Part shown: positions 42,279 through 50,832 of the stretch, piece after piece
Layout: each line of letters begins with the position of its first letter
Numbering within the stretch: the first letter of the stretch is position 1
Source: Microbacterium yannicii
GTDB lineage: Bacteria; Actinomycetota; Actinomycetes; Actinomycetales; Microbacteriaceae
Length of the DNA: 64,000 nt
Reading direction: 5' to 3'
Assembly (NCBI RefSeq): GCF_024055635.1
Contig: NZ_JAMXMB010000010.1
Span: forward strand, 116,120-180,119
The notes under the pieces: generated by a model
The model's database searches: none
What the model saw: the letters and a program-made list of their open reading frames with translations, nothing else
What the model was told of the DNA's origin: nothing
Program-made: the position numbers and the translations under genes

Positions 42279-43119
42279 CGGTCGCCTGGTCGATGATGCG
42301 CGCGACCATCTCGTCGCTGGTGGTGTTCTCCCCCGGCTGGTTCGGCTTGCCCAGACCGTGGTAGTCGCTGGAGCCGGTGACGATCAGGTCCCGCTCCCGG
42401 CACAGGTTCCGCAGGGTGGTGAGCGCGGGATCCCGGTTCTCGCGGTGGCCGAGTTCGAAGCCGGCGAGGCCGGCATCCAGCATCCGTTCCATCAGCCGCA
42501 TCGGCAGCAGGCCGGCGCGCCCCGCGGGGTGGGCGATCACCGGCACTCCCCCGGCCCCGGCCACCAGTCCGACCGCGGTCACCGGATCGGGGGCGTACAG
42601 GGCGACGTAGTAGTCGCCGCCGGGACTCAGGATGCCGGCGAACGCCTCGGCGCGATCACGCACGAGCCCGCGCGCCACCAGCGCATCGGCGATGTGCGGA
42701 CGGCCGACGGTCGCGCCGTCGGTGGTCTGCTCGAGGATGTCGTCCCACACCAGGTCGTAGTCCCGGGAGATGCGGTCGGCCATCAGCCGGGCGCGATCCA
42801 GCCGCGACGAGCGGATGCGGGTGGTCTCGGCGCGCAGCGCGGGTTCGTCCGGATCGGGCAGGTACGCCAGCACGTGGACGCTGCGCCATTCGTGTCGCGC
42901 CGACAGCTCCATGCCGGCGATGAAGGTCATGCCCAGCGAGGTGGCGGCGTCGGCCGCCTCCGCCCACCCCGAGGTCGTGTCGTGATCGGTCAGCGCCGCC
43001 GTCCGCACCCCATGCCGGTGCGCAGAGGCCATCACCTCGGCCGGAGGCTGTGTGCCGTCGGAGTTCGCGGAATGAAGGTGCAGGTCGCTCGGTCCTTCGA
43101 AGCGCTGCGAGCCGGGCAT
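42256..43119 (-). CDS. PHP-domain phosphoesterase
   Basis: A protein of 287 residues, PHP fold. Metal ligands are visible in DLHLHSANSDG (His-X-His), ALTDHDTTSG (Asp-His), GMELSA (Glu), VIAHPAGRAG (His) and GSSDYHGLGK (Asp-X-His). Relatives hydrolyse nucleoside 3',5'-bisphosphates or act as 5'-3' exonucleases of the RNase AM/YciV type, so it may clear pAp or short RNA ends. ATG 43119 is 6 bases downstream of TACCCT. It is divergent from the EEP-family gene. Confidence 0.86.
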   Translation of the reverse strand: MPGSQRFEGPSDLHLHSANSDGTQPPAEVMASAHRHGVRTAALTDHDTTSGWAEAADAATSLGMTFIAGMELSARHEWRSVHVLAYLPDPDEPALRAETTRIRSSRLDRARLMADRISRDYDLVWDDILEQTTDGATVGRPHIADALVARGLVRDRAEAFAGILSPGGDYYVALYAPDPVTAVGLVAGAGGVPVIAHPAGRAGLLPMRLMERMLDAGLAGFELGHRENRDPALTTLRNLCRERDLIVTGSSDYHGLGKPNQPGENTTSDEMVARIIDQATGNAPVYP

Positions 43120-43125
43120 CCTCCG

Positions 43126-43131
43126 AGGGTA
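43126..43131 (-). promoter_or_regulatory. -10 element, leaderless PHP gene promoter
   Basis: TACCCT on the minus strand ends 6 bases before the ATG at 43119. Confidence 0.5.
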
Positions 43132-43188
43132 GCGCGACGGCCGCACGCGGCACGCCGGTGCGCTGACGGATCTCACAGCCTCCTCGCA

Positions 43189-43194
43189 TAGAGT
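43189..43194 (+). promoter_or_regulatory. -10 element, leaderless EEP gene promoter
   Basis: TAGAGT ends 7 bases before the GTG at 43202. Confidence 0.55.
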
Positions 43195-43201
43195 CGCGGT
43201 C

Positions 43202-44224
43202 GTGCTTCGCCTGCTCGGGATCCTCGCGACAGTGCTGTGCGCGATCGCTGCCGCGGTGCTGACTTTCCCCGGCTTCTTCCGCGTCGAGCGCATCTACCCG
43301 ATCGCCCAGATCGTGTCGTTCCGCGGCATCCTCGCACTCGCGTTCGCTGCGGCGGCCCTTCTGGCCCTGCTTCTGGCGATCGCGCGCCCGGTGCGCCCGC
43401 TGGCGTTCTCGATCGCACTCGTCGCCGGTGTCGCGACGGTGGCGAACATCGCGGTGCTGTCGGCCCGTGGGGGGCTCGGCACCGACCCGCTGCCTGCCAA
43501 GACCGACTCCAGCATCCGCGTGATGACGTGGAACACCGCCGGCCCGGCGACGCCGCCCGAGACGATCGCGAAGATCGCCGTGGCGATGGATGCCGACATC
43601 GTGGCGCTGCCCGAGACCACCATCGAGACGGGTGAGAGCGTCGCGCTGGCGATGCGCGACCTCGGGCACCGGATGTGGGCGCACCACGCGTCGGATCCCT
43701 CGACGGAATGGGATGCCGGATCCACTACTCTGCTGATCTCGCCCGAGCTGGGCGACTACGCGGTGATCGAGTCCTCGCTCGACGGCACCAGCAACACCTC
43801 GACGGTGCCGAGCGCCGTCGCGATGCCGGTGTCGGGCGACGGCCCCATCGTCGTCGCCGTGCACGCCGTCGCGCCGCGGCCGAGCTACATGCAGAGCTGG
43901 CGTGACGATCTGCAGTGGCTGGCGGATCAGTGCGGCGACGGCAACGTGATCATGGCCGGAGACTTCAACGCCACCGTCGACCACATGACGGGCCTGGGCC
44001 TCGACGGCGCGACCCTCGGCCACTGCACCGACGCCGCCGTCGAGACGGGCAACGGCGCGCTCGGCACCTGGTCCGCCGCCATGCCGGCCGTCCTCGGCGC
44101 ACCCATCGACCATGTGATGGCCACACCGCAGTGGCGCGCATCCGGCTCGCTGGTGCTGCGGTCGCTCGACGACTCCGGATCCGACCACCGCCCGCTGATC
44201 GTGCAGTACGAACCGGCCGGCTGA
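43202..44224 (+). CDS. membrane-anchored endonuclease/exonuclease/phosphatase family protein
   Basis: A protein of 340 residues. Three N-terminal membrane helices (about 4-24, 38-62 and 68-90) anchor an extracytoplasmic EEP domain. RVMTWNTAGP carries the metal-binding Asn, VALPET the Glu, IMAGDFNATVDH the Asp-X-Asn, and GSDHRPLIVQY the catalytic Asp-His pair. Substrates of such membrane EEP proteins could be nucleic acid, inositol or sphingolipid phosphates; not determinable here. GTG 43202 is leaderless. Confidence 0.84.
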   Translation: MLRLLGILATVLCAIAAAVLTFPGFFRVERIYPIAQIVSFRGILALAFAAAALLALLLAIARPVRPLAFSIALVAGVATVANIAVLSARGGLGTDPLPAKTDSSIRVMTWNTAGPATPPETIAKIAVAMDADIVALPETTIETGESVALAMRDLGHRMWAHHASDPSTEWDAGSTTLLISPELGDYAVIESSLDGTSNTSTVPSAVAMPVSGDGPIVVAVHAVAPRPSYMQSWRDDLQWLADQCGDGNVIMAGDFNATVDHMTGLGLDGATLGHCTDAAVETGNGALGTWSAAMPAVLGAPIDHVMATPQWRASGSLVLRSLDDSGSDHRPLIVQYEPAG

Positions 44225-44264
44225 GCCTGTCTCGCACCCGGCGTCGCGTGCGAGACTGGGACGC

Positions 44265-45698
44265 ATGAGCAGCGCAGCCAGCGAGCAGTCCACCGGCGCC
44301 ACGAGCACCACGGAGACCGCCACACCGCCCACGACCAGCACCAACCGGCGCCAGCCGTTCGGTCAGGGCTTCCTCGACACGATCTCCAGCGGATGGGCCG
44401 AGCGGCCCGACATCGCGCCGCCCGTCCGACCGCAGGCGCCCTTCGCCGCACGACGCCGCGATGCCGTCTCGGCGGCGTTCCCCGGCAAGCGTCTGGTGAT
44501 CCCCGCGGGCGAGCTGAAGCAGCGCAGCAACGACACCGACTACCCCTTCCGCGCGCACTCCGCCTTCTCGCATCTCACCGGGTGGGCATCGGACTCCGAG
44601 CCCGGCGCCGTGCTGGTGTTCGAGCCGCGGTCGTCGGGCGGCCACGACGTCACGCTCTACTTCCGCGAGCGCGCCGATCGCACGACGAGCGAGTTCTACT
44701 CGGATGCCTCGATCGGCGAGTTCTGGATCGGTCCGCGGCCGGCTCTGGAGGGCGTCGCGGCGGGTCTCGGGCTGCCGACCGCGCACATCGACGACTTCGA
44801 ATCCCGCGACGGCGATGTCGTCCTCGACGAGGACGACGGCCTCACGCGGTTCGTGTCGGAACTGCGGCTCGTGAAGGACGCGTACGAGGTCGGGCAGATG
44901 GAGCTCGCCGTGCAGGTGACCGCCTCCGGCTTCGACGACATCGTCGCGAACCTGCCCGCCATCGTCGAGCACCCCCGCGGCGAGCGCGTCGTGGAGGGCG
45001 TGTTCCATCAGCGCGCCCGCAGCGACGGCAACGCGGTCGGGTACGACACGATCGCGGCATCCGGTCCCCACGCGTGCTATCTGCACTGGACCCGCAACGA
45101 CGGCGCCGTGGTGCCGGGCGATCTCATCCTGATCGACGCCGGCGTCGAGGTCGACAGCCTCTACACCGCCGACATCACCCGCACGCTTCCGGTCAGCGGC
45201 CGCTTCACCGAGGTGCAGCGCAAGGTCTACGAGACGGTCCGCGAAGCCGCTGACGCCGCCTTCGCTGCGGCCCGCCCCGGCGTGAAGTTCCGCTCCGTCC
45301 ACGAGGCCGCCATGCAGGTGATCGCGGCACGCGTCGCCGAATGGGGGCTGCTGCCGGTGACCGCCGAGGAGGCGCTGGATGCCGACAGCGGCGGGCACCA
45401 CCGCCGCTACATGGTGCACGGCACCAGCCACCACCTCGGCATCGACGTGCACGACTGCGCGCAGGCCCGCCGCGACATGTACTACGACGGCATCCTCGAG
45501 GCCGGCATGGTCTTCACGATCGAGCCGGGGCTCTACTTCCAGATCGACGATCTCACCGTCCCGGAGGAGTACCGCGGCATCGGCGTGCGCATCGAGGACG
45601 ACATCCTGATGACCGACGACGGCCCCGTCAACCTGTCGGCCGCCATCCCGCGCACCGCCGACGAGGTCGAGGCCTGGATCGCGGCGGGCGGGCGCTGA
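44265..45698 (+). CDS. pepP: aminopeptidase P family metalloprotease
   Basis: A protein of 477 residues. It has an N-terminal creatinase-like domain and a C-terminal pita-bread domain that binds two metals: Asp in ILIDAGVEVDSLYTADITRT (two ligands), His in HGTSHHLGIDVHD, Glu in FTIEPGLYF and Glu in VRIEDDIL. It removes N-terminal residues followed by proline. The first ~35 residues are Thr/Ser-rich and disordered. GAGACT lies 7 bases before the ATG, resembling a leaderless promoter. The metal site is complete, so it should be active. Confidence 0.92.
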   Translation: MSSAASEQSTGATSTTETATPPTTSTNRRQPFGQGFLDTISSGWAERPDIAPPVRPQAPFAARRRDAVSAAFPGKRLVIPAGELKQRSNDTDYPFRAHSAFSHLTGWASDSEPGAVLVFEPRSSGGHDVTLYFRERADRTTSEFYSDASIGEFWIGPRPALEGVAAGLGLPTAHIDDFESRDGDVVLDEDDGLTRFVSELRLVKDAYEVGQMELAVQVTASGFDDIVANLPAIVEHPRGERVVEGVFHQRARSDGNAVGYDTIAASGPHACYLHWTRNDGAVVPGDLILIDAGVEVDSLYTADITRTLPVSGRFTEVQRKVYETVREAADAAFAAARPGVKFRSVHEAAMQVIAARVAEWGLLPVTAEEALDADSGGHHRRYMVHGTSHHLGIDVHDCAQARRDMYYDGILEAGMVFTIEPGLYFQIDDLTVPEEYRGIGVRIEDDILMTDDGPVNLSAAIPRTADEVEAWIAAGGR

Positions 45699-45711
45699 GC
45701 CTGCGGACGGG

Positions 45712-47544
45712 TTGCTGAGGTTGTCGAAGTACACCGCTCCGGCGTCGTTCACGACGCGCCCGACCCTGACCGGGACGTTCGGGATGTCGGCGTCGACGCA
45801 CTGGCTCGCGACCGCCACCGCGCAGGCGGTGCTGGAGCGCGGCGGCAACGCATTCGACGCGTCGGTGGCCGCGGCGTTCGTGCTCCACATCGTCGAACCG
45901 CACCTCAACGGCCCGGGTGGCGACCTGGTCGCGATCTTCCAGCCGGCGGATGCCACCGGCCCGACGGTGCTCATGGGCCAGGGTCCCGCGCCCGCGGGTG
46001 CGACGATCGCGCACTACCGCGAAGAGGGCCTCGACCTGGTGCCCGGCGCCGGCGGCCTCGCGGCGGCGGTCCCCGGCGCCGTCGATGCCTGGCTGCTGCT
46101 GCTGCGCGATCACGGCACGTGGGAGCTCACCGACGTGCTGGCGTACGCCATCGGGTACGCGCGCGACGGACACCCGCTGGTCGCGGGTGCCGCCGCGACG
46201 ATCGCGCGCGTGGCGGAGCTGTTCCGGGACGACTGGACGACCTCAGCCGAGCTGTGGATGCCGGACGGCGAGCTTCCCGTGGCGGGCCAGGTCATGCGCA
46301 ATCCGGCGTATGCCGCCGTCGTCGACGGGCTGGTCCACGCATCGTGCACCGTGCGCGACGACGGCCCGGTCGGGCGCGCCGCCCGGATCGACGCCGCGCG
46401 CCGGGAATGGAAGACGGGGATCGTGGCGCACGAGGCGTCGGCGTTCCTCGCGCAGCCGCACCGGCACTCCGGCGGCGGCACGCATGCCGGCGTCATCACG
46501 GCCGACGACTTCGCGGATTTCGAGGCGGGATACGAACCGGCTGTGACGCGGGAGTTCCGCGGGCGCACGATCGCGAAGGCCGGCGCCTGGACCCAGGGGC
46601 CGGCACTGCTGCAGACCCTCGGCCTCCTCGAGCCACTGGCCGACGACCTGCTCGACCCCTCGCAGGAGGCCGGTGCGCACACGATCCTCGAGGCGCAGAA
46701 GCTCGCCTACGCCGACCGCGACAGCTGGTTCGGCGACGACGACGTCGATCTCGACGCACTGCTGTCCGCCGAGTACCTCGACGCGCGGCGCGCGCTGATC
46801 GCCGAGACCGCCTCGGCCGAGTTCCGGCCCGGGGCACTGCCCGGGCGCGCCGCGTTCCGCCCGCCGCTGCGCACGACGTACGAGGCACCGCGGCTCGGCA
46901 CCGGCGAGCCGACCGTCGCGCCTGCCGAGCCACGTGTGTCGGCGTCCGGTGAGACCCGGGGTGACACGTGTCACCTCGATGTCATCGACCGCTGGGGCAA
47001 CATCGTCTCGGCGACCCCATCGGGCGGCTGGCTGCAGTCCTCCCCGACGATTCCGGCGCTCGGCTTCTGCCTGGGCACGCGCCTGCAGATGACATGGCTC
47101 GAGCCGGGGCATCCGTCCTCCCTCGTACCGGGCCGGCGCCCGCGCACCACCCTCACGCCGACGCTCGTGCTGCGCGACGGCGTGCCCGAGTTCTCGATCG
47201 GCTCCCCCGGCGGCGACCAGCAGGACCAGTGGCAGCTGCTGGCGCTGCTGCGGATCATCGTCGGTGGCTATTCGCCGCAACAGGCGATCGATGCGCCCGC
47301 GCTGCACACCACGTCGCTGCCCGAGTCGTTCTGGCCGCGCACGTGGAGCCCTGCCGGCGCCATCGTCGAGGACCGCCTGGGCGATGCCCTGATCGCCGGC
47401 CTCGAACGCCGCGGACACGTGGTGACGCGTGCGGGCGACTGGGCGCTGGGGCGGGTGTCCGCTGTGGGACGGGATGCCGCGACCGGCGTCCTCTGGGCCG
47501 GCGCCAATCCCCGCGGCATGCAGGGGTACGCCGCAGGTCGCTAG
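45712..47544 (+). CDS. gamma-glutamyltransferase family protein
   Basis: A protein of up to 610 residues, Ntn-hydrolase fold. The N-terminal part has GGNAFDASVAAAFVLHIVEPHLNGPGG. The self-processing nucleophile is probably the Thr in ETRGDTCHLDVIDRWGN, giving large and small subunits. No signal peptide is seen, so it may be cytoplasmic. The start is uncertain: TTG 45712 or TTG 45721, which keep FTTRPTLTGTFGM, or ATG 45784. The stop TAG lies in the first copy of a 25-bp tandem repeat. Confidence 0.86.
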   Translation: MLRLSKYTAPASFTTRPTLTGTFGMSASTHWLATATAQAVLERGGNAFDASVAAAFVLHIVEPHLNGPGGDLVAIFQPADATGPTVLMGQGPAPAGATIAHYREEGLDLVPGAGGLAAAVPGAVDAWLLLLRDHGTWELTDVLAYAIGYARDGHPLVAGAAATIARVAELFRDDWTTSAELWMPDGELPVAGQVMRNPAYAAVVDGLVHASCTVRDDGPVGRAARIDAARREWKTGIVAHEASAFLAQPHRHSGGGTHAGVITADDFADFEAGYEPAVTREFRGRTIAKAGAWTQGPALLQTLGLLEPLADDLLDPSQEAGAHTILEAQKLAYADRDSWFGDDDVDLDALLSAEYLDARRALIAETASAEFRPGALPGRAAFRPPLRTTYEAPRLGTGEPTVAPAEPRVSASGETRGDTCHLDVIDRWGNIVSATPSGGWLQSSPTIPALGFCLGTRLQMTWLEPGHPSSLVPGRRPRTTLTPTLVLRDGVPEFSIGSPGGDQQDQWQLLALLRIIVGGYSPQQAIDAPALHTTSLPESFWPRTWSPAGAIVEDRLGDALIAGLERRGHVVTRAGDWALGRVSAVGRDAATGVLWAGANPRGMQGYAAGR

Positions 47545-47655
47545 GCAAGGCTCCGCCGCAGGCCGCTAGGCAAGGCTCCGCCGCAGGCCGCTAGGCAAGG
47601 CTCCGCCGCAGGCCGCTAGGCAAGGCTCCGCCGCAGGCCGCTAGGCAGGGTCCAC
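47541..47655. repeat. 25-bp tandem repeat, about 4.5 copies
   Basis: CTAGGCAAGG recurs at 47541, 47566, 47591 and 47616, with a degenerate fifth copy at 47641; the period is exactly 25 bases. Internal copies are identical. The unit is built from the last codons of the preceding gene, including its TAG stop, plus GCAAGGCTCC. Confidence 0.92.
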
Positions 47656-47701
47656 CGCACGATGGGCAAGGCAAGGCTCCGGGCGGCCCGCCGGTCCCGG
47701 A

Positions 47702-48847
47702 TCAGGCCGCGACGCGCACCTGCGGGCCGACATAGCGCGCCGACGGGCGGATGATCTTCGGATCCCTCGATTGCTCGAGGATGTGCGCCGTCCACCCGAT
47801 GGTGCGGGCGACGGCGAAGGTCGGCGTGAACATCGATCGGGGCAGTCCGCACTGCTCCATCACCAGAGCCGCCCAGAACTCCACGTTCGCATGCAGGTCG
47901 CGGCCGGGCTTGGCCTCCGCGAGCAGCCGTTCGGCCGCCTCCTGGAACCGCACCGCCAGCTCGACGCGCGGACCGCCGGTGCGCAGCGCGACGCGCTTCA
48001 TGAGCTCGGCGCGCGGATCAGCCGTGCGATACACGGCGTGGCCGAATCCCATCAGGCGCCGCCCGGCCGCGAGCTCGCCGCGGATCCACGGCTCGACACG
48101 GTCGGCCGTCGCGACGGCGTCGAGGCCGTCGAGTGCGCGTGATGGCGCCCCGCCGTGCAACGGCCCGGTGAGGGCCCCGAGCGCACCGACGAGGCAGGCC
48201 GCGGAATCCGCTCCCGTCGAAGCGATGACGCGCGCAGTGAAGGTCGAGGCGTTGAAGCCGTGGTCCATGACGGCGATCAGGTAGGCCGTCAGCGCGCGCT
48301 CGGTCTCCTCATCGGGCTCGCGGCCGGTCACCTGGTGCAGGTAGTTCGCGACGACGCCACGGCCCTCGAGTGCGGGCAGCACCGCCTCCCCGCGGCCCCG
48401 CCGCCACAGCGCCCCGACGAGGACGGGCGTCGAGGCGCCGAACGCTATCGCGTCGTCGAGGCGCTGTTCGTCGTCGAGGTCGTACAGCGGACGGATGCCG
48501 CGCCGCGCGCCCAGCAGGGGCCAGGCCGCAGCGAGCCCGGCCAGCACTGAGGGTGTCGCCGACGTCACGGCGTCGACGACGGCATCGATGTCGCCGCTTA
48601 ACCCCTGGGCGGCGGCGATGCGGGCACCGAACGCACCGCGCGAGGCCGGCGTCGCCGTCTCGCCCGTCACCAGCAGCTGCCACGCGTCCTCGAAGGTCGC
48701 CGACGCCGCCAGCTCGATCGCGGAGTGGTCGCGGTACTGGTAGAAGCCCTCGTTCCCGCGGACATCGCTCACCGTCGTCTCCGCCACGACGACGCCGGCG
48801 AGACCTCGCGGCACGTCGGTCGTCGCGGACTGTGTCGTCGTGCTCAT
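47702..48847 (-). CDS. citA: citrate synthase family protein, CitA type
   Basis: A protein of 381 residues. It condenses acetyl-CoA (or propionyl-CoA) with oxaloacetate. Active-site regions are ALTGPLHGGAPS (His), LMGFGHAVYR (His) and LHANVEFWAALVM, where the usual Asp is Glu, as I recall for the actinobacterial CitA group. The C-terminus (HILEQSRDPKIIRPSARYVG) is typical. AAGGAG lies 6 bases before the ATG. It diverges from an HTH-fused paralogue; a similar pair of adjacent citrate synthase genes is known in Streptomyces. Confidence 0.88.
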   Translation of the reverse strand: MSTTTQSATTDVPRGLAGVVVAETTVSDVRGNEGFYQYRDHSAIELAASATFEDAWQLLVTGETATPASRGAFGARIAAAQGLSGDIDAVVDAVTSATPSVLAGLAAAWPLLGARRGIRPLYDLDDEQRLDDAIAFGASTPVLVGALWRRGRGEAVLPALEGRGVVANYLHQVTGREPDEETERALTAYLIAVMDHGFNASTFTARVIASTGADSAACLVGALGALTGPLHGGAPSRALDGLDAVATADRVEPWIRGELAAGRRLMGFGHAVYRTADPRAELMKRVALRTGGPRVELAVRFQEAAERLLAEAKPGRDLHANVEFWAALVMEQCGLPRSMFTPTFAVARTIGWTAHILEQSRDPKIIRPSARYVGPQVRVAA

Positions 48848-48941
48848 GTCGGCTCCTTGTCGTTCTGGCCGTCCGTCAAGATGTCGGGCGGACGATCACC
48901 GCTACAGTCAGTGTCGGAACTTGATGCCCATTTCGTCAATC

Positions 48942-48954
48942 TTGATCGGATCAA
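48942..48954. promoter_or_regulatory. candidate operator in front of the HTH-citrate synthase gene
   Basis: TTGAT-CGG-ATCAA is an inverted repeat ending 4 bases before the ATG, inside the 111-base divergent gap. CTTGAT also recurs 21 bases upstream (48920). It could bind the HTH domain encoded next to it. Confidence 0.4.
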
Positions 48955-48958
48955 CATC

Positions 48959-50158
48959 ATGAGCGATCTCCCCCGCCTCACCGCCTCGGAGGCGGCCGCA
49001 CGACTCGGTGTCAAGCCGGAGTCGCTGTACGCCTACGTGTCGCGCGGGCTGCTCTCGCGGGAGCGGGATGCCGCGGGCTCGTCGTTCGATCCGCTCGAGG
49101 TGGAGGCATTCGCGCAGCGGCGCCGCCGGTCGCCCGGCTCCACGCCGGGCGCAGCGGCGCCGGGCACCCCGCTCATGGTGCTCGACACGCGCCTCGCCCA
49201 CGTCGACGATGACGAACTGCACTACCGGGAGCGGTCGGCCGCACGCCTCGCACGCGAGCAGTCGTTCGAAGAGGTCGTGACGTGGCTCTGGGATGTGCCG
49301 TCGCTGCGACGGCCGTCGGCCGACGACGTCGCTGCGGCGCGCCGCACGATCGCCGCCCTCGGTGAGACCGCTTCGTCCCTGGATCGTGTCCTGGTCGCCG
49401 TCGCGGCGCTGGGCGCCACCGACCCGCTGCGCGACGACCCCGACCCGTCGCACCTGGTCCGCATCGGGGCCCGACTTCTCACCGGCATTCCCGCCGCGCT
49501 GCGCCCGCAGCACCGTTCCGATGCGATCGCTCCCACGCTCTGGCGTGCGCTGACCGCGTCGGAGGATGCGCACGGACCGCGCCTGCTCGATGCCGCGCTC
49601 GTCCTCGTCATCGACCACGACCTCGCCGTCTCGACGCTCGCCGCACGGGTCGCCGCCTCGGCGCGGGCATCCGGTTACGGCGTCGTCACGGCAGCACTCG
49701 GCGCGTTCGACGCGCCCCTGCACGGCACCGCGAGCCGCGCGGCCCTCCGCATGCTGCGGGCCGTGCAGGAGGGCGACGCGGCGCCCGCGGCGATCGCCCG
49801 TGCGGTGCGCGACGGCGGGCGCGGCATCCCCGGGTTCGGCCAGGCGCTGTATGCCGGCGGCGACATGCGGGCCGCCGTCCTGCTCGAACTGCTGCGGGAG
49901 ACACCCGGTACCGACGATGTGCTGGCGGCGGTGGATGCGGTCGCCGACGAAGTGGCGCGCCGAGCCGAAGCACGACCGAACCTCGATCTGGCCCTGGGCG
50001 CGCTCGCGCTCTGGGCCGGGATGCCCGATGACGCCGGCGCCGTCGTCTTCGCGGTCGGCCGCATCGCCGGCTGGATCACCCACGCGATCGACGAGTACGA
50101 CGAGCGTCCGATGCGCCTGCGGCCCCGCGGTCGCTACGTGGGACCGCCGCCGGAGTGA
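48959..50158 (+). CDS. citrate synthase paralogue fused to an N-terminal helix-turn-helix
   Basis: A protein of 399 residues. Residues 1-50 are a MerR/excisionase-type HTH (LTASEAAARLGVKPESLYAYVSRGLL, recognition helix at the end). Residues 80-399 are a citrate synthase fold. FDAPLHGTASRA keeps the first catalytic His, but the second (GFGHAVY in the neighbour) reads GFGQALY, so the oxaloacetate-binding His is Gln. RPNLDLALGAL keeps the Asp. It may therefore sense an acyl-CoA or oxaloacetate rather than catalyse, acting as a regulator of the divergent citA-like gene; this is inference. It overlaps the convergent hydrolase gene by 25 bases. Confidence 0.83.
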   Translation: MSDLPRLTASEAAARLGVKPESLYAYVSRGLLSRERDAAGSSFDPLEVEAFAQRRRRSPGSTPGAAAPGTPLMVLDTRLAHVDDDELHYRERSAARLAREQSFEEVVTWLWDVPSLRRPSADDVAAARRTIAALGETASSLDRVLVAVAALGATDPLRDDPDPSHLVRIGARLLTGIPAALRPQHRSDAIAPTLWRALTASEDAHGPRLLDAALVLVIDHDLAVSTLAARVAASARASGYGVVTAALGAFDAPLHGTASRAALRMLRAVQEGDAAPAAIARAVRDGGRGIPGFGQALYAGGDMRAAVLLELLRETPGTDDVLAAVDAVADEVARRAEARPNLDLALGALALWAGMPDDAGAVVFAVGRIAGWITHAIDEYDERPMRLRPRGRYVGPPPE

Positions 50159-50832
50159 ACGCGGCGCATCCACGCGACGGCGAGAGGCGCGAGTTCGGCG
50201 GCGACATGCGCCGGCGGGCGCTTGCGGCCCTTGACCTCGAACGAATGGCCGCCGCCGTCGATCCAGGCGATCTCCGCATGGCGGCACGACGCGACCGCCG
50301 CCTCCAGCTGGTCGTGGGGATCGATGAACGGGTCGTTGGTGCCTTCGACGAACAGCTGCGGCTGAGGCACGTCCGGCAGATGTGCGGTACGGGCCTTGTC
50401 AGGACTCCCCGGCGGGTGGAGCGGATAGCCGAGGTAGACCAGCCCCGATGGATCGATCACGCCTTCCGCAGCAGCCATAGACGCCATGCGTCCGCCGTAC
50501 GACTTGCCCATCGCGAAGATCGTGACACCGTCCGCGCTCTCCGCCAGCGCGGCATGCACGGCGCCCCACGTCGCGACGGCGTGAGCAGCTGGCCCCGGCA
50601 TCCGTCGTCCTGCCTCGACATAGGGGAAGTTGAAGCGCAGCGTCGCGACGCCCTCTTGGGCGAGGGCGTCCGCGAAGCCGGTGAGGAACGGATGCCGATA
50701 CCCGGCGCCTGCGCCGTGTGCGAGGGCGGCGAACGCCCAGGGCTTCTCCGGCGCAACCAGGTCGGCTGAGATCTCGACGCTTCCGTTGGGGAGCGCGACG
50801 GTGATCCGCGAGGAACCGCCGCCTCCGCTCAT
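50134..50832 (-). CDS. alpha/beta-hydrolase fold protein
   Basis: A protein of 232 residues, dienelactone-hydrolase/KANL3-like. The oxyanion region is ALAHGAGAGYRHPF and the nucleophile Ser is in FAMGKSYGGRM. Asp in VEGTNDPFIDP and His in GGGHSFEVKG complete the triad. No signal peptide. The substrate is unknown. Its ATG overlaps the stop of the GSP17M-like gene by 4 bases, so they form an operon. Confidence 0.82.
   Translation of the reverse strand: MSGGGGSSRITVALPNGSVEISADLVAPEKPWAFAALAHGAGAGYRHPFLTGFADALAQEGVATLRFNFPYVEAGRRMPGPAAHAVATWGAVHAALAESADGVTIFAMGKSYGGRMASMAAAEGVIDPSGLVYLGYPLHPPGSPDKARTAHLPDVPQPQLFVEGTNDPFIDPHDQLEAAVASCRHAEIAWIDGGGHSFEVKGRKRPPAHVAAELAPLAVAWMRRVHSGGGPT

Noticed and set aside
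43965..45974. 669-aa minus-strand ORF across the EEP and aminopeptidase genes
   Set aside because: It spans two well-supported genes in antisense and shows no domain.
47541..47655. CRISPR array
   Set aside because: The 25-bp units are directly adjacent with no unique spacers, and there are no cas genes.
48908..50287. 459-aa minus-strand ORF antisense to the HTH-citrate synthase
   Set aside because: Shadow of a gene with clear HTH and citrate synthase motifs.
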